Shown here: one piece after another, positions 52,141 to 61,511 of the stretch
Layout: each line of letters begins with the position of its first letter
Position numbering within the stretch: the first letter of the stretch is position 1
Assembly (NCBI RefSeq): GCF_001264245.1
Contig: NZ_CP011339.1
Coordinates: forward strand, 3,596,001 to 3,660,000
Reading direction: 5' to 3'
Source: Microcystis panniformis FACHB-1757
Lineage (GTDB): Bacteria > Cyanobacteriota > Cyanobacteriia > Cyanobacteriales > Microcystaceae
DNA: 64,000 bases
Translations under genes and position numbers: made by a program
Notes under the pieces: generated by a model
Seen by the model: the letters and a program-made list of their open reading frames with translations, nothing else
What the model was told of the DNA's origin: nothing
The model's database searches: none

Positions 52141-53652
52141 ATGAAAGAAGAGCTAGAAATTCTCGTCAAGGCTCAGTATCCCCTGATTTACCTCGTCACC
52201 TCCGAGGAGGAAAGGGCGGAAGAAGCCATCAGCAAAATAGCCCAACTAAATACACAACATCGACGGGTGTTTGTCTGGACTGTCACCCACGGCATGATCG
52301 AACTGGGTCAACCGCGCCAAACCAGTCAACATAATACCGTGTCGCCAGAAGCGGCGATCGAATGGGTAGTGCGTCAACGGGAAGCGGGCATCTACATCTT
52401 TAAAGACCTGCATCCGTTCATCACTTCTGCTCCGGTGACTCGCTGGTTAAGAGATGCGATCGCCAGCTTTAAAGGAACCGAAAAAATCATTATTTTAATG
52501 TCTCCCCTGCAAGAAGTCCCCATAGAACTAGAGAAAGATGTGGTAGTTCTGGATTTTCCCCTGCCCGACATGGGAGAGTTAGATACGGTTCTCTCGCAAC
52601 ACCTAAGCAAAAATCAAAATCGTCGTACCACCACAGAGGTCCGGGAAAAACTCCTGAAAGCGGCCTTAGGTTTAACCAAAGATGAAGCCGAAAAAGTTTA
52701 CCGCAAAGCCCATGTAAAAGCGAACAGACTCACGGAAGACGAGGTGGAAATCGTCCTTTCCGAGAAAAAACAACTGATTCGCCGCAACGGAATCTTAGAA
52801 TACATTGAAGAGGACGAGACCATCAATGCCGTCGGCGGTCTGGAAGAACTAAAAAAATGGTTAAAACAGCGCTCGAACGCCTTTACAGAAAGAGCCAGAG
52901 GTTACGGACTCCCCCAACCGAAAGGGATGCTAATTTTAGGAGTACCCGGCTGTGGTAAGTCCTTAATCGCTAAAACCACCTCGCGCCTCTGGAGTTTACC
53001 GCTCCTGCGCTTAGATATGGGACGGGTTTACGATGGTTCCATGGTGGGACGTTCCGAGGCTAACCTGCGTAATGCCCTAAAAACTGCCGAATCCATCTCT
53101 CCGGCCATTCTGTTCATCGATGAATTAGATAAAGCTTTTGCCGGTGGTACAGGATCCGCCGATTCCGATGGGGGAACCTCTAGCCGCATCTTCGGCTCCT
53201 TCCTGACTTGGATGCAGGAAAAAACCTCGCCCGTCTTCGTTATGGCCACAGCTAACCGGATTGAACGGCTACCGGGGGAATTTCTCCGCAAGGGGCGCTT
53301 CGATGAAATCTTCTTTGTCGATTTGCCCAATTCTGAAGAAAGACAAGATATCTTTAATATTCACCTGACTAAACGACGCTCCGACATTTCTCGCTTCGAT
53401 TTGGAGCAGTTAGCCAAGGTATCCGATGGGTTTTCCGGTGCGGAAATAGAACAGGCGCTGATTGCCGCCATGTATGAGGCCTTCGCCCAAGATCGCGAAT
53501 TCACGCAATTAGACATTATTGCGGCGATTAAGGCGACTCTGCCCCTATCTCGCACCATGACCGAACAGGTGACAGCCCTGCGTGATTGGGCCAGACAACG
53601 CGCCCGACCTGCTTCGGCCTCCGTCGCTGAGTACCAGCGATTGGAGTTCTAA
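52141..53652 (+). CDS. ycf46: AAA ATPase of the Ycf46 type
   Basis: A 503-residue protein. The N-terminal part (about 1-220; MKEELEILVKAQYPLIYLVT) is typical of Ycf46. The AAA module follows: Walker A GVPGCGKS, Walker B AILFIDELDKAF, sensor 1 MATANRIERLP, arginine fingers LRKGRFDEIF. The C-terminal lid ends DGFSGAEIEQALIAAM. In Synechocystis the homologue slr0374 is linked to carbon utilisation and induced by stress; the exact substrate is unknown. Gene order RHH - ycf46 - ycf35 suggests an operon. The frame and motifs are intact. Confidence 0.88.
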   Translation: MKEELEILVKAQYPLIYLVTSEEERAEEAISKIAQLNTQHRRVFVWTVTHGMIELGQPRQTSQHNTVSPEAAIEWVVRQREAGIYIFKDLHPFITSAPVTRWLRDAIASFKGTEKIIILMSPLQEVPIELEKDVVVLDFPLPDMGELDTVLSQHLSKNQNRRTTTEVREKLLKAALGLTKDEAEKVYRKAHVKANRLTEDEVEIVLSEKKQLIRRNGILEYIEEDETINAVGGLEELKKWLKQRSNAFTERARGYGLPQPKGMLILGVPGCGKSLIAKTTSRLWSLPLLRLDMGRVYDGSMVGRSEANLRNALKTAESISPAILFIDELDKAFAGGTGSADSDGGTSSRIFGSFLTWMQEKTSPVFVMATANRIERLPGEFLRKGRFDEIFFVDLPNSEERQDIFNIHLTKRRSDISRFDLEQLAKVSDGFSGAEIEQALIAAMYEAFAQDREFTQLDIIAAIKATLPLSRTMTEQVTALRDWARQRARPASASVAEYQRLEF

Positions 53653-53787
53653 CAGACTTTCGCCCGCTCCCAACGGGATGAAAGGCTAGTTCTCAGGGAC
53701 TAGCAATGCCTCGAAAAGCCGCTTGGCGGCACTCTTTAACTCTCAATCTGTTGTTGTTAATTCTTAATCTACAAAGAGGAAATTCCA

Positions 53788-54141
53788 ATGTCTCATTTTA
53801 GCACTCTCCGGACCAAAATCACCGATGCCGAAATCCTCAAAGCTTCTCTCCGCGACCTCGGCATCAGCGTGAAAACCGAAGCCGATGTTCGTGGTTACAA
53901 CGGTCAACGGGTTCGCTCCGACATCGTTGCTGTTCTCGATGGCGAATATGATCTCGGTTGGTCTCGCAATACCGACGGCAGTTTCGATTTAATCGCTGAC
54001 CTCTGGGGTGTAGCCAAAAAACACAATCAAACCGAATTGATCAACTCGATCAACCAAAAATACGCTGTGAACAAAACCCTATCCGAAGTGAAACAGCGCG
54101 GTCTGCAAAACGCTAACGTTAAGCTAGTCGTTCAAAGCTAA
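53788..54141 (+). CDS. ycf35: Ycf35/DUF1257 protein
   Basis: A 117-residue small soluble protein conserved in cyanobacteria and algal plastids. It starts MSHFSTLRTKITDAEILKAS and carries DLGISVKTEADVRGYNGQ, a YDLGWSRNTDGSFDLIADLWG core, and ends NANVKLVVQS. These match the DUF1257 family. An AGAGG site lies 8 nt before the ATG. A rho-independent terminator follows at 54168, so it closes the ycf46 operon. Function not known. Confidence 0.9.
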   Translation: MSHFSTLRTKITDAEILKASLRDLGISVKTEADVRGYNGQRVRSDIVAVLDGEYDLGWSRNTDGSFDLIADLWGVAKKHNQTELINSINQKYAVNKTLSEVKQRGLQNANVKLVVQS

Positions 54142-54167
54142 GATTTACAGCGCGTTCCCAAGCCTAG

Positions 54168-54196
54168 GGGTTGACCAGTTCGGTTAACCCTTTTTT
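54168..54196 (+). terminator. Rho-independent terminator after ycf35
   Basis: A 9-bp stem GGGTTGACC/GGTTAACCC (one wobble) with loop AGTTC and a run of six T. Confidence 0.92.
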
Positions 54197-54241
54197 CTGT
54201 CTGTGGGGTATGTTAAGAATAGTAAAATTAACTTGACAAAA

Positions 54242-54898
54242 ATGCTCCGACCCGAAGAAAGAACTAAACTCGATCCGACGAAAGACAGCGATTTTTATGC
54301 TTTTCCCCGCTTTGTCACCCACGTGGATGAGGGTTTTATCGATCGATTAACCGCTCTCTACCGAGAGATCTTATCGCCGAATACGCGCATTTTAGACCTG
54401 ATGAGCAGCTGGGTGTCCCATTTACCGGAGGAGATGGAATTTGAGCATATCGAAGGTCACGGGATGAATGGGGAGGAGTTAGCCAAAAATCCCCGCTTGC
54501 ATAGTTATTTTGTCCAAGACCTGAATGCACAGCCAAAATTGCCCCTAGAGGATAGTTCTTTTGATGCGGTGTTAATCACGGTGTCGGTGCAGTATTTGCA
54601 GTATCCAGAGGCGATTTTTGCGGAACTGTATCGCATTTTAAAGCCTAATGGTCTGGTGGTGGTTAGTTTTTCCAATCGGATGTTTTACCAAAAAGCGATC
54701 GCTGCTTGGCGCGATAATAGCGATTTAGGCCGGGTAGCGTTAGTGAAATCCTATTTTAAATCGGTGGCGGGATTTAGGGAAGTACAGGCGATCGTTCGTC
54801 CTGCTACTACCCCCAGTTTCCTGCAAATGTTAGGAATTATGGTTGCTGATCCCTTCTATGCAGTCATAGGAAAAAAAGAATCCTCTCTAGGATTATAG
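54242..54898 (+). CDS. SAM-dependent methyltransferase-like protein
   Basis: Using the ATG at 54242 (MLRPEERTKLDP) the protein has 218 residues. A GTG at 54203 is also in frame. The fold is recognisable by the late motif SVQYLQYPEAIFAELYRILKPNGLVVVSFSN, which is the class I strand 4-5 region. Motif I is atypical: RILDLMSSWVSHLP replaces the usual Gly-rich ExGxG loop. This form occurs in a conserved cyanobacterial and plant family. The AdoMet site may be altered, so activity is uncertain. It is separated from ycf35 by a terminator. Confidence 0.82.
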   Translation: MLRPEERTKLDPTKDSDFYAFPRFVTHVDEGFIDRLTALYREILSPNTRILDLMSSWVSHLPEEMEFEHIEGHGMNGEELAKNPRLHSYFVQDLNAQPKLPLEDSSFDAVLITVSVQYLQYPEAIFAELYRILKPNGLVVVSFSNRMFYQKAIAAWRDNSDLGRVALVKSYFKSVAGFREVQAIVRPATTPSFLQMLGIMVADPFYAVIGKKESSLGL

Positions 54899-55118
54899 TC
54901 ATCGTTAAGTAGGTTGACTATCTAAATTGCTCGTTAAGACTGTCTATGGGAAGGGAGCCTGGAGAGAGGAATTCTAAGCATTTGTAGTAATATTTCTAAT
55001 ATGCAGTTTAGATGCAGTACAGCTTAGAACCTTGCCAGGAGACAAATGGGAGAGGAGAAGCAATTTCATCCCAAAATAGTTGTGCTAGAATGGCGAAAAA
55101 TTCTCGCCATTGATAATT

Positions 55119-57941
55119 ATGTTAGCCGAATTAGCCGCCGCCGAAATCGCTAAAATCGCCTTTGAAGCTGTTATCGGTAAATTAACGGAAGGAGCAATGG
55201 ATAAAGGTGTAGAATTGTGGCAAAAAATTAAGCAAAAGTTACAAAAGGAACCCTCCGCAGCACAGGTTTTAGCGGCAGCCGAACAAACCAAATCCGAGGC
55301 GATGATTGAACAGCAAGTGGTTCCTTTTTTACAGGTAGAAATGCTCAAAGACCCCAATTTTGCCCAAGAAATCCAAACCCTAGCACAACAAATTATGACA
55401 ATTAATCAGAATCAAACAGAAACGAAAACTCAAATTGGTACACAAATAAACAAAGATATTAAACAACAATTGAACATTCAAGAAGTTAAGGGTGATTTAA
55501 ATCTAGGAATCCCTCCTGAATGACTGGCGGATCTGCACGCAACAGCAGACGCAATAGAAAATAATCGCAGTAGTCAAAGGAGTATTTTCAAGGGAGGAAA
55601 TGCTCGAAAAAGTCTCGTACATTGGCAGGGAAGGGAGGAGGAAATCACCCAAATTAAGCAGTTATTTAACTATCAAAATGTTGCGATGATTGGCATCAAA
55701 GGAGTTGGAGGAATTGGAAAATCTACCCTAGCTAGTAAAATTTTTGAAGAGAAAATTACCCTCGATCCTTCCCTAGGAGACGATGAAGATTTATTCCCAA
55801 AACGCTTTTGGTGGGAAGCGGGAAATCTGGGCGGATTTAGTGGTTTAGCTCGCCAATTCCTGACGGACTTTGGTTATCCTGTCCCCGAAAAAGAAATAGA
55901 TTTACAGGAAGCTTTAATCAGACAACTGCAACGCCATCGCCACCTAATTATTATTGATAATCTAGAGAGTTTATTAGGGGAAGATGGTTCTTGGAATAAT
56001 GAATTTTATCAGCAGTTTTTCACTGCTTGGATAGAAAAAGGTGACACTAGCAAAATTATAGTCACCACCAGAGAAAAGCCAAAAACTAGGGGTTTTAACC
56101 GTTGGATTGAGCTAAAAGGTTTGAAACCTCCTGAAGGGGCGCAATTGTTAGCGGAATCGCAAATAACAGGGGATCTAGAGAACTTTTCTCGACGGGTGGA
56201 TGGTCATCCATTACTCCTGCGATTGGTGGCGGATTTAATCTTAGCAGAATTTCCGCAAAACCCCAGTTTAGAAAGGTTAGCGGATTTAGGATTAGGAAAT
56301 TTATCGCAACTTTTGAGCGATCCGCAGGTGGTGGGGAGCCATCGTCAAGAGACAGTGGGAATTGCTTTAGTTTTAGATGCTAGTTTTCAGCGACTTAGCC
56401 AAAGACAGCAGGAATTATTCACTAAAACCAGCATTTATCGCCGAGAATTTGATTCTCTGGCAGCCAAAGCGGTGATGGATAATTACCCGGAGATCGCACT
56501 ATCCGAGATCACGGCAGATTTGCGAGAATTGCAGCGACGATCATTATTAGAAGAAAAAGAGGAAAATCGCCAGCGAATTTTTAGTTTTCAGCCTTTAGTT
56601 TGGGAATATGCACAATACAAAGCCGGCGATCAAAGGGAATTACACCAAAAAGCGATCGCCTATTATCTTTCTATTGCTCAACCCGACTCCTGGGAAATCC
56701 TCAACGATGTGCAACCTTACCTAGAAATTTTCTATCATCGCTATCAGTTAACCGAGTACGACAATGCTTTTGATATTCTCCGTGCTATCGATGATTTTAT
56801 CACCCGACGGGGTTATTATCAAACCCTAGCGGATTATTACCTTGAATTAGTCACTGTTTACCAACAACAGCAGGAGCAAACCAACTGGAAATATACCGCA
56901 TCCCTCACCAGTTTAGGCATTGTTTACTATTTTCTAGGAGAATACCAAAAAGCGATCGAGTTTCATCAACAGTCCTTAGCAATCACACTGGAAATCGGTG
57001 ATCGGGGGGGTGAAGCGAATTCCTACAATAATTTAGGCAGTGTTTACAAATCCCTAGGAGAATACCCAAAAGCGATCGAGTTTCATCAACAGTCCTTAGC
57101 AATCAAACGGGAAATCGGTGATCGGGGGGGTGAAGCGTATTCCTACGGTAATTTAGGCATTGTTTACGATTCCCTAGGAGAATACCAAAAAGCGATCGAG
57201 TTTCATCAACAGTCCTTAGCAATCACACGGGAAATCGGTGATCGGGGGGGTGAAGCGAAATCCTACAATAATTTAGGCATTGTTTACGATTCCCTAGGAG
57301 AATACCAAAAAGCGATCGAGTTTCATCAACAGTCCTTAGCAATCACACTGGAAATCGGTGATCGGGGGGGTGAAGCGTATTCCTACAATAATTTAGGCAT
57401 TGTTTACAGATCCCTAGGAGAATACCAAAAAGCGATCGAGTTTTCTCAACAGTCCTTAGCAATCACACGCGAAATCGGTGATCGGGGGGGTGAAGCGTAT
57501 TCCTACAATAATTTAGGCATTGTTTACAGATCCCTAGGAGAATACCAAAAAGCGATCGAGTTTTCTCAACAGTCCTTAGCAATCACACGCGAAATCGGTG
57601 ATCGGGGGGGTGAAGCGTATTCCTACATGGGTTTAGGCAATGCTTACGGTTCCCTAGGAGAATACCAAAAAGCGATCGAGTTTTCTCAACAGTCCTTAGC
57701 AATCACACGCGAAATCGGTGATCGGGGGGGTGAAGCGAAAGCTTGGTTTAATCTGGGACTTACCTACTATAAACTCAAACGTATATCGGAAGCGGATGAT
57801 GAAATTCGGCAATTAGAAACCCGAAAATATCCCTTAATCGTTGCTTTCTTTCTGGGGGTGATTAAGTTTCCTTTAGTTTTAATTGGGGGGATAATAGTGG
57901 CATTGTGGCGATTGTTAAAAAGATGGTTGAGGAAAGCATAA
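55119..57941 (+). pseudogene. STAND NTPase (NB-ARC/TPR) interrupted by one in-frame TGA
   Basis: One frame runs from ATG 55119 to the stop at 57941 with a single TGA at 55521-55523, about 940 codons. The N-terminal 134 residues form a helical, partly amphipathic segment (MLAELAAAEIAKIAFEAVIG). After the TGA comes LADLHATADAI, then LVHWQGREEEITQIKQ and the P-loop GVGGIGKST; kinase 2 is LIIIDNLESLL, sensor SKIIVTTRE, and GHPLLLRLVAD is the GLPL-type motif. Seven nearly identical 40-residue TPR units (56911-57740) follow, then a C-terminal hydrophobic helix (LIVAFFLGVIKFPLVLIGG). The downstream part has its own ATG at 55686. STAND proteins act as signal or immunity switches in many bacteria. Whether two polypeptides are made, TGA is read through, or the gene is dead is open. 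Confidence 0.82.
56911..57740 (+). repeat. 120-bp near-identical tandem repeats encoding TPR units
   Basis: About seven direct repeats of exactly 120 bp (40 codons), each with AGAATACCAAAAAGCGATCG and GAAATCGGTGATCGGGGGGG. Identity is so high that the array must have been expanded or homogenised recently. Variation sits in a few codons (for example KS, DS or RS before LGEYQK; HQQ or SQQ). Confidence 0.95.
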
Positions 57942-58044
57942 TTAGGGGTAGGATGGGTTAGATATCCCTTATTTTTAACCTGAGTTTGACATCTGCTAAT
58001 TTCCCCTTATAACTACCCTAAAGTGAGAAATTATAGTAATATTT

Positions 58045-58419
58045 CTAAGGATTACCAGAAAAGAAAGAGCGCCACGCTGCTGTGCCGATCGCTCCTCCTA
58101 AAAGAATAATTAACGTCCAAACTTGATTTTTTTGGGTTCCTTCCAGCTTTTCTAGTCTTCTATCCATCCCATCGACTTTCTCAGTTAGTTTTGCCTGTCC
58201 TACCTCTAGCTTAGTTAGCCGTTCGTCGATTTTGTCAAATTTCTGGTTAAAATCCTTCTGTAGGCTGTCAAATTTCTGGTTAACATCCTTTTGTAAGCTA
58301 TCAAATTTCTGGTTAACATCTTGTTGCAAGGTATCAATTTTTTGGTTAACTTCCTTGATGCTGTCTTTGATTTCCTTGAGGACGGATTCAAGACTATAAG
58401 TAACGGTTTCGTTAGACAT
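58045..58419 (-). CDS. Coiled-coil protein with C-terminal membrane anchor, paralogue 1
   Basis: A 124-residue protein. After SLESVLKEIKDSIKEVN it has four 11-residue repeats of the type QKFDSLQKDVN (hendecad coiled coil), then RLTKLEVGQAKLTEKVDGMD and RRLEKLEGTQKNQ. A membrane helix WTLIILLGGAIGTAAW and a short FFSGNP tail end it. It resembles Bdr-like repeat proteins. The neighbour at 58525 is an almost identical duplicate with one repeat less. Function unknown. Confidence 0.8.
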   Translation of the reverse strand: MSNETVTYSLESVLKEIKDSIKEVNQKIDTLQQDVNQKFDSLQKDVNQKFDSLQKDFNQKFDKIDERLTKLEVGQAKLTEKVDGMDRRLEKLEGTQKNQVWTLIILLGGAIGTAAWRSFFSGNP

Positions 58420-58524
58420 TTTGGTAACATCCTTGGGAGTAATGATAGTACAATAATTTTATTTTAATCCTAAATCTGGTTATTAAAGACTGATTACCTA
58501 GCATTTATTATTATGGTAATATTT

Positions 58525-58866
58525 CTAAGGATTACCAGAAAAGAAAGAGCGCCACGCTGCTGTGCCGATCGCTCCTCCTAAAAGAATAATTAACGTCCAA
58601 ACTTGATTTTTTTGGGTTCCTTCCAGCTTTTCTAGTCTTCTATCCATCCCATCGACTTTCTCAGTTAGTTTTGCCTGTCCTACCTCTAGCTTAGTTAGCC
58701 GTTCGTCAATTTTCTCAAATTTCTGGTTAAGATCCTTCTGTAGGCTATCAAATTTCTGGTTAACATCCTGTTGGAAGGTATCGATTTTTTGGTTAACTTC
58801 CTTGATGCTGTCTTTGATTTCCTTGAGGACGGATTCAAGACTATAAGTAACGGTTTCGTTAGACAT
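58525..58866 (-). CDS. Coiled-coil protein with C-terminal membrane anchor, paralogue 2
   Basis: A 113-residue twin of the protein at 58045. Both ends are identical; the coiled coil has three rather than four 11-residue units (33 bp less). The flanking DNA, including the leader from the ATG to GATAGTACAATAATTTTATT and the segment after the stop, is also duplicated. This is a recent tandem gene duplication followed by loss or gain of one repeat unit. Confidence 0.8.
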   Translation of the reverse strand: MSNETVTYSLESVLKEIKDSIKEVNQKIDTFQQDVNQKFDSLQKDLNQKFEKIDERLTKLEVGQAKLTEKVDGMDRRLEKLEGTQKNQVWTLIILLGGAIGTAAWRSFFSGNP

Positions 58867-58939
58867 TTTGGTAACATCCCTGGGAGTAATGATAGTACAA
58901 TAATTTTATTTTAATCCTAAATCTGGTTATTAAAGACTG

Positions 58940-59119
58940 ATTATTTATTGCCTGTCCTGATAAGTAGGGAGGCACAATTATTTGTAGGATGGGTTAGCGG
59001 TAGCGTAACCCTTGCAGGTGTTGGGTTTCATGCTTCAACCCAACCTACGTTCTGATTATCTATTGCCTCTCCTGATATGTAGCCTATACTCAACGGATTT
59101 AGTATAACTATCTCTGCCA
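58940..59119. repeat. Small dispersed repeats
   Basis: A GTAGGATGGGTTAGCGGTAGCGTAACCC hairpin-like repeat lies at about 58983-59012. TATTGCCTCTCCTGATATGTAGCC and CTCAACGGATTTAGTAT at 59060-59107 recur at 63318-63362. Confidence 0.7.
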
Positions 59120-60295
59120 TTAATTTTGAAAAATGCTATAAATTTCCTCGGCAATATTTCTGCTACCTCCGGACTCTCCCACTCTAATTTTGCCATTTTC
59201 TAAACATCTGTGTAAATAAGGAGAATCTGTCAAAATATCAATAATTTTAACCGCGGCATTTTTAAATAAATTTACCTCCGTGGGTTTCTGTCCAATAGTT
59301 ATCACCGATTCCCCTAATAAGCGCATTTGTGCCTCGGCAAAAGGGTAGGTAAATTGGGGACCAAATCCGGGTATTTGTAGGACGGGTTTTCCTAATCCCA
59401 CCGCTTGTTCTACTGCTGTCCCCGCCATGGCTAAACAAGCGTCACAATGGTGTAGAATATCGGCAAAAGCATCACGATAACAGCACAATAAAGCCCCATT
59501 TTTCTCTAATTTTCCCGCTCCTAAATAATGCCATCCCTCTTGTTTAGCTAAATTTTCTAAGTCGGTTTCTCTGATACTAGGAATGATAGCAGCCCGAAAC
59601 TGCATCGGTTTAATTTTAACTATTTCCTCACAGACTTGTAACTGTAAAGCCAAATTACTCAAAGCTTCGGGTAAACGACTCCCCGCTAATAAAGCAATCA
59701 TGGGAATTTGACTATCTAATTCTAAATCTTTACCCGTTGGTGTTAAGACATCCATAATCGGATAACCGGCAAAAATCGCTTTTTTAATACCCCGATTTTG
59801 TAGGTCTGTTGCTGTATATTTATCCCGGGTAAAAACTCTTAAACAATTCTTCGATCTTAAACATAATTCTGTCAGTAAAGGTAATTTAATTGTGCCTTCG
59901 TAATAACTGGAAGTAGAAACAATAAAAGCCACAAAGGGACGACCGGTTAAACGAGCGATCGCAATCGGCACGATATCCCCCACTGCTATCAATAAATCAC
60001 AATCCTTGCTAACTTTAAAAGCTGCCTGAATTTGTTTAATAGTTAGACCGATTAATCCCGCACCAATATCCTTAATCCAATTCAAAGGATTGGTATAAAT
60101 AATTCCCCCCGATGGCATAGTGGCAGTGGGGGCAATAATTGGTACTGACAATTTTTGATAAGCTTTTCCCTCTCCCACTAAAGGCAAAGCAGCTATAGAT
60201 AATTGGGGCTGAATTTTTTGTAATTCCCCCAGAATTAAACTAGCATTTAAATCCTCACCATGACCATTACTAAGAAATAAAACCTGTTTAAGCAT
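59120..60295 (-). CDS. Lipid-A-disaccharide synthase-related glycosyltransferase
   Basis: A 391-residue protein of the cyanobacterial LpxB-related family. It begins VLFLSNGHGEDLNASLIL, has PLVGEGKAYQ, LIAVGDIVPIAIA, and late motifs LLAGSRLPEA, CLAMAGTAVEQAVGLGKPVLQIPG, typical of GT-B transferases. True LpxB makes the lipid A disaccharide; this relative is present in cyanobacteria whose lipid A is unusual, and its substrate is not known. It is the last gene of a minus-strand operon, 7 bp after the CbiG-like gene. Confidence 0.9.
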   Translation of the reverse strand: MLKQVLFLSNGHGEDLNASLILGELQKIQPQLSIAALPLVGEGKAYQKLSVPIIAPTATMPSGGIIYTNPLNWIKDIGAGLIGLTIKQIQAAFKVSKDCDLLIAVGDIVPIAIARLTGRPFVAFIVSTSSYYEGTIKLPLLTELCLRSKNCLRVFTRDKYTATDLQNRGIKKAIFAGYPIMDVLTPTGKDLELDSQIPMIALLAGSRLPEALSNLALQLQVCEEIVKIKPMQFRAAIIPSIRETDLENLAKQEGWHYLGAGKLEKNGALLCCYRDAFADILHHCDACLAMAGTAVEQAVGLGKPVLQIPGFGPQFTYPFAEAQMRLLGESVITIGQKPTEVNLFKNAAVKIIDILTDSPYLHRCLENGKIRVGESGGSRNIAEEIYSIFQN

Positions 60296-60302
60296 CGATT
60301 TG

Positions 60303-60815
60303 TTATCCTCTATATTCCCTTGCTGCCAAAGAAACCGCCACCGTCACCGATTTTGCTTCTATTTGCTTGCTGACTAGCAAAGTATCGCCCATTTTTAAAG
60401 CGGCAGCTTCAGCGACGCTAGGGGTTCCTTCTTTCTTGTGGACAATAGCTGAGGGATTGGGGACATTAATATCTCTCAACTCCTCAGCAGTAAAGGTTTT
60501 TAGTGGCAATCCTTGCTCTTGACAATAGGCAATTAAACCCCGTTCATTAGCTTTGATGTCAAGGGTGGCGATACCAGCAATAGCGGCTAAAGAGAGGTGA
60601 TAACGCTTAAAAACATCCCTAATTGCCCTATCTATGATCGTTTTCTCCGTCCCACGGATGCAACCTATTCCTAGCCATAATACTCGTCCATGGTACTGCA
60701 CTTTTGGCCCGGAAGGATCGGGGTAAAAACCAGGTTGGCTAAAACCAGTCCACAGGGGACCTATCCCAATTAAATCGATTGCGGGTGAGTGGAAAGCGGG
60801 GGAAGCGCTAGTCAT
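60303..60815 (-). CDS. CbiG C-terminal domain protein (cobalamin biosynthesis)
   Basis: A 170-residue protein. Core motifs: VLWLGIGCIRGTEKTIIDRA, then LAAIAGIATLDIKANERGLI and LPLKTFTAEELRDINVPNPS, followed by TPSVAEAAALKMGDTLLVSKQ. These match the C-terminal domain of CbiG, which acts on cobalt-precorrin-5A in the anaerobic cobalamin route. The N-terminal CbiG domain is absent. Spaced 6 bp from the peptidase gene and 7 bp from the LpxB-related gene. Confidence 0.88.
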   Translation of the reverse strand: MTSASPAFHSPAIDLIGIGPLWTGFSQPGFYPDPSGPKVQYHGRVLWLGIGCIRGTEKTIIDRAIRDVFKRYHLSLAAIAGIATLDIKANERGLIAYCQEQGLPLKTFTAEELRDINVPNPSAIVHKKEGTPSVAEAAALKMGDTLLVSKQIEAKSVTVAVSLAAREYRG

Positions 60816-60821
60816 ACAAGA

Positions 60822-61232
60822 CTACAATATTTTTACCGGTTGAAATTGTTCGCCTTCGTCCAGTTGCCAAGCTTGTAAATCGATCGCTCGTCCTGAAACG
60901 ACGGAGACAATTAAATAAGTATATCCTGACCAGGCTAATTGGCGATCGATTTCCGAGGGAATGGCGGCATGATCGGGATGGGAATGATAGATACCAATAA
61001 TTTCTAGCTGGTTTTCCCGCGCCGATTTTTGAGCTTGTAAAAGCACTTCTGGAGCAATACTAAAGCGGTTTTTCCTATTACCTGACCAGTTATTTTCTGT
61101 GGTTTGCACGGTGATCACTTGGGCTGCGGTTTCGGTAATTTTTCCCAAGAGTAACCCACAACATTCTTCGGGATAGGTGGATTCTGCGTGGGTGAAAATA
61201 CGCTGGGAAATTTGGTCTGTAATCAGGATCAT
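60822..61232 (-). CDS. JAMM/M67-family metallopeptidase
   Basis: A 136-residue single-domain JAB1/MPN protein. The zinc site is complete: Glu in YPEECCGLLLG and the motif HSHPDHAAIPSEID (HxHx10D with the Ser). In bacteria such proteins cleave C-terminal extensions of sulfur-carrier or ubiquitin-like proteins. The CC pair near Glu22 is also seen in relatives. First gene of the three-gene operon with the CbiG-like and LpxB-related genes; the link between them is not clear. Confidence 0.93.
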   Translation of the reverse strand: MILITDQISQRIFTHAESTYPEECCGLLLGKITETAAQVITVQTTENNWSGNRKNRFSIAPEVLLQAQKSARENQLEIIGIYHSHPDHAAIPSEIDRQLAWSGYTYLIVSVVSGRAIDLQAWQLDEGEQFQPVKIL

Positions 61233-61511
61233 AAGGGAAAATTTTCAAAACCTATTGATGTTAGTTTGCTTTGGCTATAGGGAACTTGAAAACTGGGTGC
61301 ATCTGAATTTGGTCGAAATATCTATAGGACATTTTGTCCGTACGCGATGCGCCCTTACCATTGGCGCAATAATATTATTGTAGGGACTAATTGCCTTCGC
61401 TCTCTTTTAGTAACTTCTGCATCGCTGACTTAGGAATAACTTATTCTTGGCCGGTTCCAGCCAATGTTAAATTTATCTTATTGTCCCCTAACCTTTGCAC
61501 TGAACTGATAA

